DNA from: Bryobacterales bacterium
GTDB taxonomy: Bacteria; Acidobacteriota; Terriglobia; Bryobacterales; Bryobacteraceae
Length of the DNA: 5,281 nt
Assembly: GCA_003164075.1 (NCBI GenBank)
Contig: PLRZ01000715.1
Span: 766-6,046 of the forward strand
Direction of reading: 5' to 3'
Numbering within the stretch: position 1 is the first letter of the stretch; each line of letters starts with the position of its first letter. This document shows, one piece after another, positions 1 to 5,281 of this stretch. Both the position numbers and the translations under genes were made by a program. Below the pieces are notes generated by a model. It was not told the DNA's origin. It did no database searches and saw only the letters and a program-made list of their open reading frames with translations.

Positions 1-945
1 ATTCCACGTTCTTTTTGCAATGGACCATACTACCGGCCCTTCCGGCGACTGATTTTCAAGACATGTTCACTTGATCGCATCCACGTATTCGAGTCCCGCA
101 CGAAAGCCTTCAAAGATGATGACGTTCTACAAGAAAACGTGATTATCAAGCTCGTTAGAGGTAAGGAGCAGGGCGACATCGTTGTTTCGTCTTCGCACGA
201 TCAACGTCTCACCGATTACAGCGAAAGAACATTTCCGTTCACTGAAATCGTTAAACCAACCGACCCCGAAGTGTTCATTCACGTTCCAACCGCAGACAAC
301 GACTGCCACGATTGCGCCGATCTTTTTGAACATTCGCTGGATGAGATCGGACTGGAGGTAAGCACTGGACCTGTTGTCGATTTCAGGTTGCGGCTGTACT
401 GGCTTTCCGATCCGGTAGAAGATTCGATTCCGCTGATCTATCCTCACCACTTCTCGGATGGAAAGTTGCAGTACCCGAAGCAGCATAAGAAACCCAACGC
501 TCTTTTGCACGGTCCAGCACTCGAACGTTGGCTGATGCCGAATGAATGTTACGTGCTCGTGAAACGCTTCTCCTCGAAGGAAGAACGACGCCGGGTGGTT
601 GCCTACGTTTACGATCCCGACGAAATCAAATGTAGTCAGGTTGGCTTCGAGAACCATTGGAACGTCTTCCATTTTGCGAAACGTGGAATTGATCCCGCCT
701 TGGCGAAAGGGCTGGCATTCTTTCTGAACTCCACGATGCTCGACAACCATTTTCGTGTATTCTCAGGTCACACCCAAGTCAACGCCACCGATCTCAGGAA
801 TATGAAATATCCATCCGTGCAATTCTTGAAGGAGTTGGGAAGGAACTATCGCACCGGCCTCACACAAGCCGAGATTGACGACACGATCCGACACGCGCAT
901 GAGCAAAGAAACGACGCTGGAAGAAGCCCGGGCAATTCTTGTTGA
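1..945 (+). CDS. Adenine-specific DNA methyltransferase of a BsuBI/PstI-type R-M system (Eco57I-like), C-terminal part, 5'-truncated by the window
   Basis: The frame is open from base 1 to the TGA at 943-945, giving 314 residues. The GTG at 139 is internal, because family-like sequence continues upstream of it: IPRSFCNGPYYRPFR (bases 1-45), then SRTKAF and DDDVLQENVI just before and across the GTG. A second hallmark, FSGHTQVNATDL, is at 760-795. These segments are recognisable from the target-recognition/C-terminal half of Eco57I-class N6-adenine methylases, including the PstI and BsuBI modification enzymes. Those are about 500 residues long, so roughly 190 N-terminal residues, with the SAM-binding motif and the NPPY-type catalytic motif, should lie before base 1. 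The enzyme would methylate adenine in the host's recognition sites using S-adenosylmethionine and so protect them from the nuclease encoded next. The last residues (about 875-945) overlap the nuclease gene in another frame. The family call is firm; the exact target, CTGCAG, is inferred from the partner. Confidence 0.93.
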   Translation: MPRSFCNGPYYRPFRRLIFKTCSLDRIHVFESRTKAFKDDDVLQENVIIKLVRGKEQGDIVVSSSHDQRLTDYSERTFPFTEIVKPTDPEVFIHVPTADNDCHDCADLFEHSLDEIGLEVSTGPVVDFRLRLYWLSDPVEDSIPLIYPHHFSDGKLQYPKQHKKPNALLHGPALERWLMPNECYVLVKRFSSKEERRRVVAYVYDPDEIKCSQVGFENHWNVFHFAKRGIDPALAKGLAFFLNSTMLDNHFRVFSGHTQVNATDLRNMKYPSVQFLKELGRNYRTGLTQAEIDDTIRHAHEQRNDAGRSPGNSC

Positions 946-1855
946 CTTGGGGCTTCCGAAGGCGCAACAAAACGAGAGGACGGCGCTCTGTCTACTTGCG
1001 CTTCTGAATCTGACGCCCGGTAAGAAATGGAGCAAGGCCGAGTCTCCAAGGATCGGGATCACCCCAATAATGGATTGGGCAAGAAAGCACTACGACAAGG
1101 ATTATGCCCCGAACACTCGTGAAACGGTGCGCCGCCAATCTATGCACCAGTTCGTCCAGGCTGGCATTTCTCTATACAATCCTGACAAACCGGAGCGGCC
1201 AGTCAACAGTCCTCACGCCGTCTACCAGATCGCCCCGCAGGTTCTTGAGGTGCTTCGGACATACAAAACACGCAAATACAAGCAGAAGCTGGAGGAACAT
1301 CTTTCGGTGCACAAGACGCTGGCTGAGATGTACGCCAGAGAGCGTGAGATGGCGATGGTGCCCCTGAAAGTCAAAGATGGTGTCGAGATCGCCCTTTCCG
1401 CTGGCGATCATTCCCTTCTCATAAAGGCAATCGTTGAAGAGTTCGCCCCGCGATTCGTTTGTGGCGGCACGCTCGTTTACGTTGGAGACACCGGAGACAA
1501 GTACGGATACTTCGAGGTGTCCCTTCTGGCGCAACTTGGCGTGGTGCTGGACAACCACGGAAAGCTGCCGGATGTGGTGATCTACAATGCGAAAAAAAAC
1601 TGGCTATTCCTGATCGAATCCGTCACGCGCCACGGTCCTGTAGACTCGAAGCGCCACACCGAACTCGAAGAACTCTTTGCACGATGCACTGCGGGACGGG
1701 TTTACGTGTCGGCGTTTCCAAACCGCAAGATCTTCATGAAATACCTGGAGGCCATCGCGTGGGAAACCGAGGTGTGGATCGCCTCCGCTCCTTCGCACAT
1801 GGTTCACTTCAACGGCCCAAGATTTTTGGGGCCGTACACGAACGAGAATTCTTGA
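899..1855 (+). CDS. Type II restriction endonuclease, BsuBI/PstI family
   Basis: The product is 318 residues from ATG 899, close to the size of PstI and BsuBI. The first ~125 residues form the family's N-terminal helical domain. From about residue 165 the conserved nuclease domain follows: GDHSLLIKAIVEEFAPRF, VYVGDTGDK (194-202), DNHGKLPDVV (218-227), KNWLFLIESVTRHGPVD (233-249), KRH, AWETEVW (287-293) and HFNGPRFLGPY (303-313). PD at 224-225 and E240 probably form a PD-(D/E)xK-type metal site, though the third position is not the usual Lys. It should cleave unmethylated double-stranded DNA, by family inference at CTGCAG. No frameshift or stop is seen. The ATG overlaps the methylase end by 47 bases; an in-frame TTG at 875 would add 8 residues. 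Neither has a strong ribosome binding site, so modest translation after methylase synthesis is plausible. The tandem methylase-then-nuclease order suggests an operon. Confidence 0.94.
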   Translation: MSKETTLEEARAILVDLGLPKAQQNERTALCLLALLNLTPGKKWSKAESPRIGITPIMDWARKHYDKDYAPNTRETVRRQSMHQFVQAGISLYNPDKPERPVNSPHAVYQIAPQVLEVLRTYKTRKYKQKLEEHLSVHKTLAEMYAREREMAMVPLKVKDGVEIALSAGDHSLLIKAIVEEFAPRFVCGGTLVYVGDTGDKYGYFEVSLLAQLGVVLDNHGKLPDVVIYNAKKNWLFLIESVTRHGPVDSKRHTELEELFARCTAGRVYVSAFPNRKIFMKYLEAIAWETEVWIASAPSHMVHFNGPRFLGPYTNENS

Positions 1856-1881
1856 CAACATCTCCATCCACCTGCCACTAT
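1852..1881 (+). promoter_or_regulatory. Candidate sigma-70-type promoter overlapping the nuclease stop codon
   Basis: A perfect -35 hexamer TTGACA lies at 1852-1857 and contains the TGA of the nuclease gene. An 18-base spacer separates it from CACTAT at 1876-1881, which matches the -10 consensus at only three of six positions, including the important A at position 2 and T at position 6. Transcription would begin near 1888 and run into the inverted-repeat region and towards the hydrolase gene. The perfect -35 is the main argument; a chance match is possible because the nuclease C-terminal codons constrain only its first bases. Confidence 0.4.
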
Positions 1882-1898
1882 CCCCACACATACCAAAT

Positions 1899-1988
1899 CC
1901 GGCTCGTGGCGGCGTGGTACGCTAACGGTCCAGGCGTTCCCGCCTTAGAGCACCACAATCGAAGCAGTTGCGAAGAAGTCCGAGCCGG
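1899..1988 (+). repeat. Nested inverted repeats; possible structured RNA or leader
   Basis: Three stems sit inside one another. The outer stem is CCGGCTCG (1899-1906) with CGAGCCGG (1981-1988), eight perfect pairs. The middle stem is GTGGT plus GCT (1914-1918 and 1921-1923, two-base bulge) with AGCACCAC (1949-1956). The inner hairpin is AGGCG (1932-1936), loop TTCC, CGCCT (1941-1945). The right outer arm is also part of a 12-base perfect palindrome, CGAGCCGGCTCG (1981-1992). The block starts about 18 bases after the candidate -10 hexamer. It matches no RNA family I know, and short stems are common in GC-rich DNA, so an RNA role is inference. Confidence 0.35.
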
Positions 1989-2134
1989 CTCGATTCGCCT
2001 GAGCAGTTCCAGAGGCTCGTTGCGGATTCCGCCCCGACGCTGGAAAATCGGAATCAAGCATTGGATCGAATGACGAAGCCCACCGATCCCGCAACGTCGG
2101 CAGTACAGTTGAACGTGGATGCCGCCGCGTGGTC

Positions 2135-2173
2135 GGAATTCACTTGTGCTTTCTCGAAGCCCGCGAGAATTCC
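2135..2173. repeat. Imperfect inverted repeat
   Basis: TTCTCG (2151-2156) pairs with CGAGAA (2164-2169) around a seven-base loop. The flanking GGAATTC (2135-2141) is complementary to GAATTCC (2167-2173), which shares three bases with the first stem, so only a bulged combined hairpin or one of the two stems can form. No T-tract follows on either strand, so a terminator is not supported. Confidence 0.25.
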
Positions 2174-2224
2174 CTGCCGTGCCGCATCGGCGAAAAGACA
2201 CCCGTTTGTCTCTCAGCCTTCCGC

Positions 2225-2253
2225 TTGTACTTCGCATAGCGCGGGACTACACT
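2225..2253 (+). promoter_or_regulatory. Weak candidate promoter for the GH3 hydrolase gene
   Basis: TTGTAC (2225-2230) and TACACT (2248-2253) are spaced by exactly 17 bases and match the -35 and -10 consensus hexamers at three and four positions. Transcription would start near 2260, leaving a leader of about 70 bases before the GTG start. The placement is sensible but the hexamers are poor, so this is a suggestion only. Confidence 0.25.
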
Positions 2254-2322
2254 CTGCTTTACCCTTGGCGTAGCCGCGGGTTGGCGCCTCTGCCGCCGTT
2301 CGACGGCAAGCCTCATCAAGCT

Positions 2323-2327
2323 GGAGG
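2323..2327 (+). promoter_or_regulatory. Ribosome binding site deciding the GTG start of the hydrolase
   Basis: GGAGG lies five bases before the GTG at 2333. The in-frame ATG at 2375 has no comparable purine-rich sequence in front of it. This favours the GTG, which puts a basic stretch (RRRR at residues 8-11) ahead of the hydrophobic core of the signal peptide. Confidence 0.65.
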
Positions 2328-2332
2328 TTCAG

Positions 2333-5245
2333 GTGCAATATTCCGGTATCGGGCGCCGCAGGCGCCAGCCATCGATGTGGAAGTCCGTTCTTGCCGCCGC
2401 CGCCCTCATGGCGGTATGCGCGGCCATTCTCCTTTCGCAATCCACCGCAATCCCACCCGTCGTGACGGGGAATGCGAGAGTCGACAATCTCCTCAGCCAA
2501 ATGACCCTTGAGGAGAAGATCACCCTGCTGCACGGTGGCCCGGAGACTAGCCCGAGCGGCGTCGGCCAGGCCGGAACGTGGCCGGGCCTGCCGCGTCTTG
2601 GCATACCGTCTCTCAGTCTGTCGGACGGCCCCCCGGGCATCTCCATCGGAATCTGGTCCACCGGCATGACCGCCACCATGGGCCTCGCGGCCACTTGGAG
2701 CCGCGATGACGCCAGGAAGAACGGCGTCGTGATTGGCCGTGACGCCCGGTCCCTCGGCCAGGACGTGGTTCTCCAGCCCTTCATCAATATCGTCCGCGAC
2801 TTCGAATTCAGCCGCGGCTACAACACCTCCGGCGAGGACCCCTACCTCACCGGGCAGATCGCTTCGTCGCAGATTCAGGGCACGCAAGGCGAGGGCGTGA
2901 TGTCCCAGGCCAAGCACTTCGTCGGCTACGATGGCGGTAACGACGTGTACGTCGATCCGCAGACCCTGCGCGAGATCTACATCGCGCCCTTCGTGGACGC
3001 CTCCAACGTGGGTGTCTCGTCGATCATGTGTTCCTACAACAAGATCAACGGCCTGCAGGCCTGCGACAACGCCGAAATCCAAAACACCATTTTCCGCGGC
3101 GAGGATGGCTTCCGCGGCTTCAATACCTCGGATTGGGGCGCCACGCACGGCACTCTGAATATCGCCAATGGTCTCGATATGGAAATGCCGGCCGGCAGCT
3201 ATTCCGCCGCCGAGCCGGGCGGAAGAGGCATGGGCGGAGGCGGTGGACGCGGCGCGGCGCCAGCGGCCGCCGGACGAGGCGGTACGGGAGCGGCGGCGCT
3301 TCCCGGCGGAGCGGCTCAGGCCAACCCCGGCGGCATGGGCGGACGCGGCGGCGGTGGTATGCCTGAAGAACGCGCCACCGGAGGCGCGGGCGGCCGCGGA
3401 GCCGGCGGTCCGGGGCGCGGCAACGATCCGCCGGCCTACGGAATGCTCAAGGCCGTTCAGGACGGCCTCATCAGGGAACAGCAGATCTCCCTGGCCGTCG
3501 GCCGCGTCCTGCTTCAAATGGACAAGTTCGGCTACCTCGATAAGGCCCCCAAGCACACCATCACCGAGGTGGATTCCGCCTTCAACGCGCCGATTCTCCA
3601 AAAAACCGCGGAGGACGCCGCTACCCTGCTGAAGAATCAGGACAACGTGCTGCCTCTATCCACCGCCGATCTCGATTCCACGGCGTTCATCGGCCCAACC
3701 GGCGGCATCCTGGTTTCCATCGGCATCTCGGGTGAAAAAGCCATGGGGCTGCCCGACCATCAGGTGGGCCCGGTTCCCTCCATCGAAAAGATCTCCGGGA
3801 AGAAGGTGAAGTTCGCCGTCGCCAACGATTTCGACGGGACGCCCATACCGGCAGCCAACCTGTCGAACCTGGTGCGCACCACTACCGGCACCGGCGAGAC
3901 AGAGAATGACGCCCAGATCGATTTCACCGGTTCGAACGGCAAGGCCCTGCCCGCCGGGACTTCGTACACGTGGAAGGGCACGCTGAACATTCCGGCGGAC
4001 GGAGCGTATACGCTGGCGTTTCAGACTCGTGGAACTACCGGGTCCGTGACGCTCGACGGCAACCAGGTGGCTGGCGGCGGCGGTGGGCGTGGAGGCGGCG
4101 GCGCTCCCCAGCCGGGAGCCATCCTGCCGGGCGGCGCGGCGCCGGGCGCGGCCATGCCGGCGGCGGGCGGCGGTGGGCGCGGCGGCCAGGGCGGACCGTC
4201 CCTCGCTTCTCTGCCCGGCCTCAAAGGCCAGCACCCCATTTCGGGCAATATCGTCCCCACGGCGGACCACCTCAATAACGCCCGCAACAGAATCGACCTC
4301 AAGGCGGGCCCGCACGATCTGACCGTTACCACCACCGGTGAACAGAACGGCTTCCCGGTCCAGGTCCGCCTGGCCTGGGTCACGCCGCAGCAGGAGAAAG
4401 CCAACTACGATGCGGCCGTCGCTGCCGCCAAGAGCGCAAAGAAGGCCGTGGTATTCGCCTGGGCGCGCCTGGCGCCAGCGGTCTTCACCCTGCCCGGCAA
4501 CCAGGATCAGTTGATCGCCGACGTTGCCGCCGTCAATCCCAATACCGTGGTAGTCCTGAATACCACTCTGCCCGTAGTGATGCCGTGGATCGACAAAGTG
4601 AAGGGCGTGCTCGAAATGTGGTATCCCGGCGACGAGGGTGGCCCCGCCACCGCCAACGTGCTGCTAGGCAAGGCAAGCCCCGCGGGACGCCTCCCCATCA
4701 CCTGGCCCGTCAAGCTGTCCGACATGGTGGCGCAGGATCGCGCCAACCACCCCGAGCGCACCAACCAGGGAGTGGACGGCAAGACCTATGAGACCGAGGG
4801 CATCTTCATGGGCTACCGCTGGTTCGACAAGCAGGACATCAAGCCCCTGTTCCCCTTCGGCTACGGCCTGTCCTACGCCGCGTTCCAGTACTCCCTGCTC
4901 AAGGTAGCCCGCACGGGCGACGGAGGTCTCGACGTGAGCTTCACCATCCGTAACACCGGCAAGGTGGCCGCCGACGAGGTGCCGCAGGTTTACATCGGCG
5001 CTCCCAAGGCCCCGCCCGCCGGAGCCCAGTTCGCCGTCCGGCAACTGGTGCAGTTCTACCGCGTCGGTATTCCGGCCGGCCAGTCCAAGACCGTGGCTCT
5101 GCACGTGGAGCCTCGCCGGCTGCAGTTCTGGTCCACCGCCGATGGTAAGTGGGAGACCGCCACTGGCGCGCGCACGGTATTCGTGGGCCCCTCCTCGCGC
5201 GACCTGAAGTTGCAGGCCGATGTGAACATCGCGGTTCTCAAGTAA
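2333..5245 (+). CDS. Exported glycoside hydrolase family 3 protein (beta-glucosidase-like) with PA14-like and Fn3-like domains and two Gly-rich inserts
   Basis: The product is 970 residues from GTG 2333. Residues 1-39 form a Sec-type signal (RRRR, hydrophobic 19-35, probable cut after QSTA), so it should act in the periplasm or outside. The GH3 barrel (about 48-405) shows VDNLLSQMTLEEK, SDGPPG (97-102), GEDPYLTG, AKHF (193-196), MCSYNKING and FNTSDWG, with Asp267 as the expected nucleophile. A Gly-rich insert occupies 295-363. The second alpha/beta domain starts near 415 (EDAATLLKNQDNVLPL) and is interrupted by a PA14-like module (about 495-685), itself carrying a Gly-rich insert at 580-622. 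It resumes at NYDAAVAAAK, then LPGNQDQLI, WYPGDEGG and PLFPFGYGLSY (838-848). A fibronectin-III-like domain (about 850-960) ends the protein. GH3 enzymes of this layout release glucose or related sugars from beta-glycosides. The usual acid/base Glu motif before LPGNQ is absent (ARLAPAVF instead), so activity or substrate may differ. It appears monocistronic here. Confidence 0.93.
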   Translation: MQYSGIGRRRRQPSMWKSVLAAAALMAVCAAILLSQSTAIPPVVTGNARVDNLLSQMTLEEKITLLHGGPETSPSGVGQAGTWPGLPRLGIPSLSLSDGPPGISIGIWSTGMTATMGLAATWSRDDARKNGVVIGRDARSLGQDVVLQPFINIVRDFEFSRGYNTSGEDPYLTGQIASSQIQGTQGEGVMSQAKHFVGYDGGNDVYVDPQTLREIYIAPFVDASNVGVSSIMCSYNKINGLQACDNAEIQNTIFRGEDGFRGFNTSDWGATHGTLNIANGLDMEMPAGSYSAAEPGGRGMGGGGGRGAAPAAAGRGGTGAAALPGGAAQANPGGMGGRGGGGMPEERATGGAGGRGAGGPGRGNDPPAYGMLKAVQDGLIREQQISLAVGRVLLQMDKFGYLDKAPKHTITEVDSAFNAPILQKTAEDAATLLKNQDNVLPLSTADLDSTAFIGPTGGILVSIGISGEKAMGLPDHQVGPVPSIEKISGKKVKFAVANDFDGTPIPAANLSNLVRTTTGTGETENDAQIDFTGSNGKALPAGTSYTWKGTLNIPADGAYTLAFQTRGTTGSVTLDGNQVAGGGGGRGGGGAPQPGAILPGGAAPGAAMPAAGGGGRGGQGGPSLASLPGLKGQHPISGNIVPTADHLNNARNRIDLKAGPHDLTVTTTGEQNGFPVQVRLAWVTPQQEKANYDAAVAAAKSAKKAVVFAWARLAPAVFTLPGNQDQLIADVAAVNPNTVVVLNTTLPVVMPWIDKVKGVLEMWYPGDEGGPATANVLLGKASPAGRLPITWPVKLSDMVAQDRANHPERTNQGVDGKTYETEGIFMGYRWFDKQDIKPLFPFGYGLSYAAFQYSLLKVARTGDGGLDVSFTIRNTGKVAADEVPQVYIGAPKAPPAGAQFAVRQLVQFYRVGIPAGQSKTVALHVEPRRLQFWSTADGKWETATGARTVFVGPSSRDLKLQADVNIAVLK
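3215..3424 (+). repeat. Low-complexity Gly/Arg/Ala-rich coding insert 1 in the GH3 barrel
   Basis: Residues 295-363 of the hydrolase are built from short GGRG, GGGG and GAA units with scattered Met and Pro. The DNA is very GC-rich; one 60-base line (3301-3360) counts to about 78% GC. It follows the nucleophile segment and the NGLDMEMP motif, just where the canonical protein continues directly to a final barrel helix (here YGMLKAVQDGLI). It is predicted to be a disordered surface loop. Confidence 0.85.
4070..4198 (+). repeat. Low-complexity Gly/Ala/Pro-rich coding insert 2 in the PA14-like module
   Basis: Residues 580-622 of the hydrolase form a second Gly-rich tract beginning directly after VTLDGNQVA. 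The unit GGCGGTGGGCG recurs (about 4078-4088 and 4168-4178), encoding GGGR both times. It sits between beta-strands of the PA14-like module, where related proteins usually carry a short loop. Confidence 0.82.
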
Positions 5246-5281
5246 GAAATAAGCTTGCCTAACGCTCCCTCACGGGGTGCC

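Larger units (their letters stand above)
1856..2332. other. Intergenic region without a convincing gene
   Basis: This 477-base stretch joins the restriction-modification pair to the hydrolase gene. Short open frames cross it on both strands, the best being about 100 residues at 1968-2273 on the + strand, but none has a ribosome binding site, recognisable motif or persuasive codon bias. It contains a promoter-like sequence at its left end, nested inverted repeats at 1899-1988, a near-perfect 12-base direct repeat (GGCTCGTGGCGG at 1901-1912, GGCTCGTTGCGG at 2014-2025), a second imperfect inverted repeat at 2135-2173 and a weak promoter candidate at 2225-2253. No tRNA, attachment site or insertion sequence end could be identified. 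Confidence 0.6.

Noticed and set aside
139..141. GTG as the methylase start
   Set aside because: The same frame is open to base 1 and upstream residues match conserved methylase sequence, so this codon is internal.
127..750. 207-codon minus-strand open frame opposite the methylase
   Set aside because: The + strand frame carries methylase hallmarks over the whole span; the minus translation has no motif and starts without a ribosome binding site.
1812..1835. Hairpin (ACGGCCCAA with TTGGGGCCGT) near the nuclease stop, as a terminator
   Set aside because: It encodes the conserved FNGPRFLGPY segment, so the symmetry follows from repeated Gly-Pro codons, and no T-run follows it.
1920..1951. Integron attC-like or tRNA-like element
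   Set aside because: CTAAC and TTAG flank a hairpin, but the 3' arm lacks a GTTRRRY core and there is no acceptable T-arm or anticodon arm for a tRNA.
1968..2273. 101-codon + strand open frame in the intergenic region
   Set aside because: Its middle part looks faintly protein-like, but its start has no ribosome binding site, it matches no family I recognise, and its end reads as noncoding sequence. I do not call it a gene.
2333..2374. Twin-arginine export or lipoprotein signal for the hydrolase
   Set aside because: RRRRQPSM does not fit the SRRxFLK pattern, and the Cys in LMAVCA has Val at the position before it, so it is not a standard lipobox. A Sec signal fits best.
2213..3601. Long open frame of 462 codons on the minus strand
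   Set aside because: It lies opposite the GH3 gene, whose domain motifs are unmistakable. High GC and glycine-rich codons suppress stops on the opposite strand, and the translation shows no recognisable domain.

Overview
The window looks like a piece of a GC-rich, Gram-negative-type bacterial chromosome. It carries two unrelated units on the + strand, separated by about 480 bases. The organism cannot be fixed from this sequence. The long glycine/arginine/alanine-rich inserts inside an exported glycoside hydrolase recall proteins I associate with soil Acidobacteria (Solibacter-like), but that is only an inference.

Region 1 (1-1855) is a type II restriction-modification pair of the BsuBI/PstI kind. 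It begins with the C-terminal 314 residues of an Eco57I-type adenine-N6 DNA methyltransferase. That gene is open from base 1, so its true start and catalytic N-terminal half lie upstream of the window. It runs directly into an overlapping, apparently intact restriction endonuclease. The methylase should protect, and the nuclease cut, the same short palindrome, predicted from the family to be CTGCAG. Hand counts on sample lines give roughly 50-55% GC here, against about 57-65% in ordinary parts of the downstream gene and far more in its inserts. This fits a horizontally acquired defence cassette.

Region 2 (1856-2332) has no convincing gene. It holds a promoter-like TTGACA/CACTAT pair that starts inside the nuclease stop codon, then a stretch with nested inverted repeats (1899-1988) that could be a structured transcript. 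A weaker promoter candidate and a good ribosome binding site lie ahead of the next gene.

Region 3 (2333-5245) is a complete 970-residue exported glycoside hydrolase family 3 protein (beta-glucosidase-like). Its layout is signal peptide, GH3 barrel, alpha/beta domain with an embedded PA14-like module, and fibronectin-III-like tail. It has two separate glycine-rich inserts. It also lacks the Glu-containing motif that normally supplies the acid/base catalyst in PA14-bearing GH3 beta-glucosidases. The last 36 bases are noncoding and cut off.

I see no functional link between the restriction-modification pair and the hydrolase; they appear to be neighbours by insertion. No RNA gene of a known family, CRISPR array or transposase was recognised.
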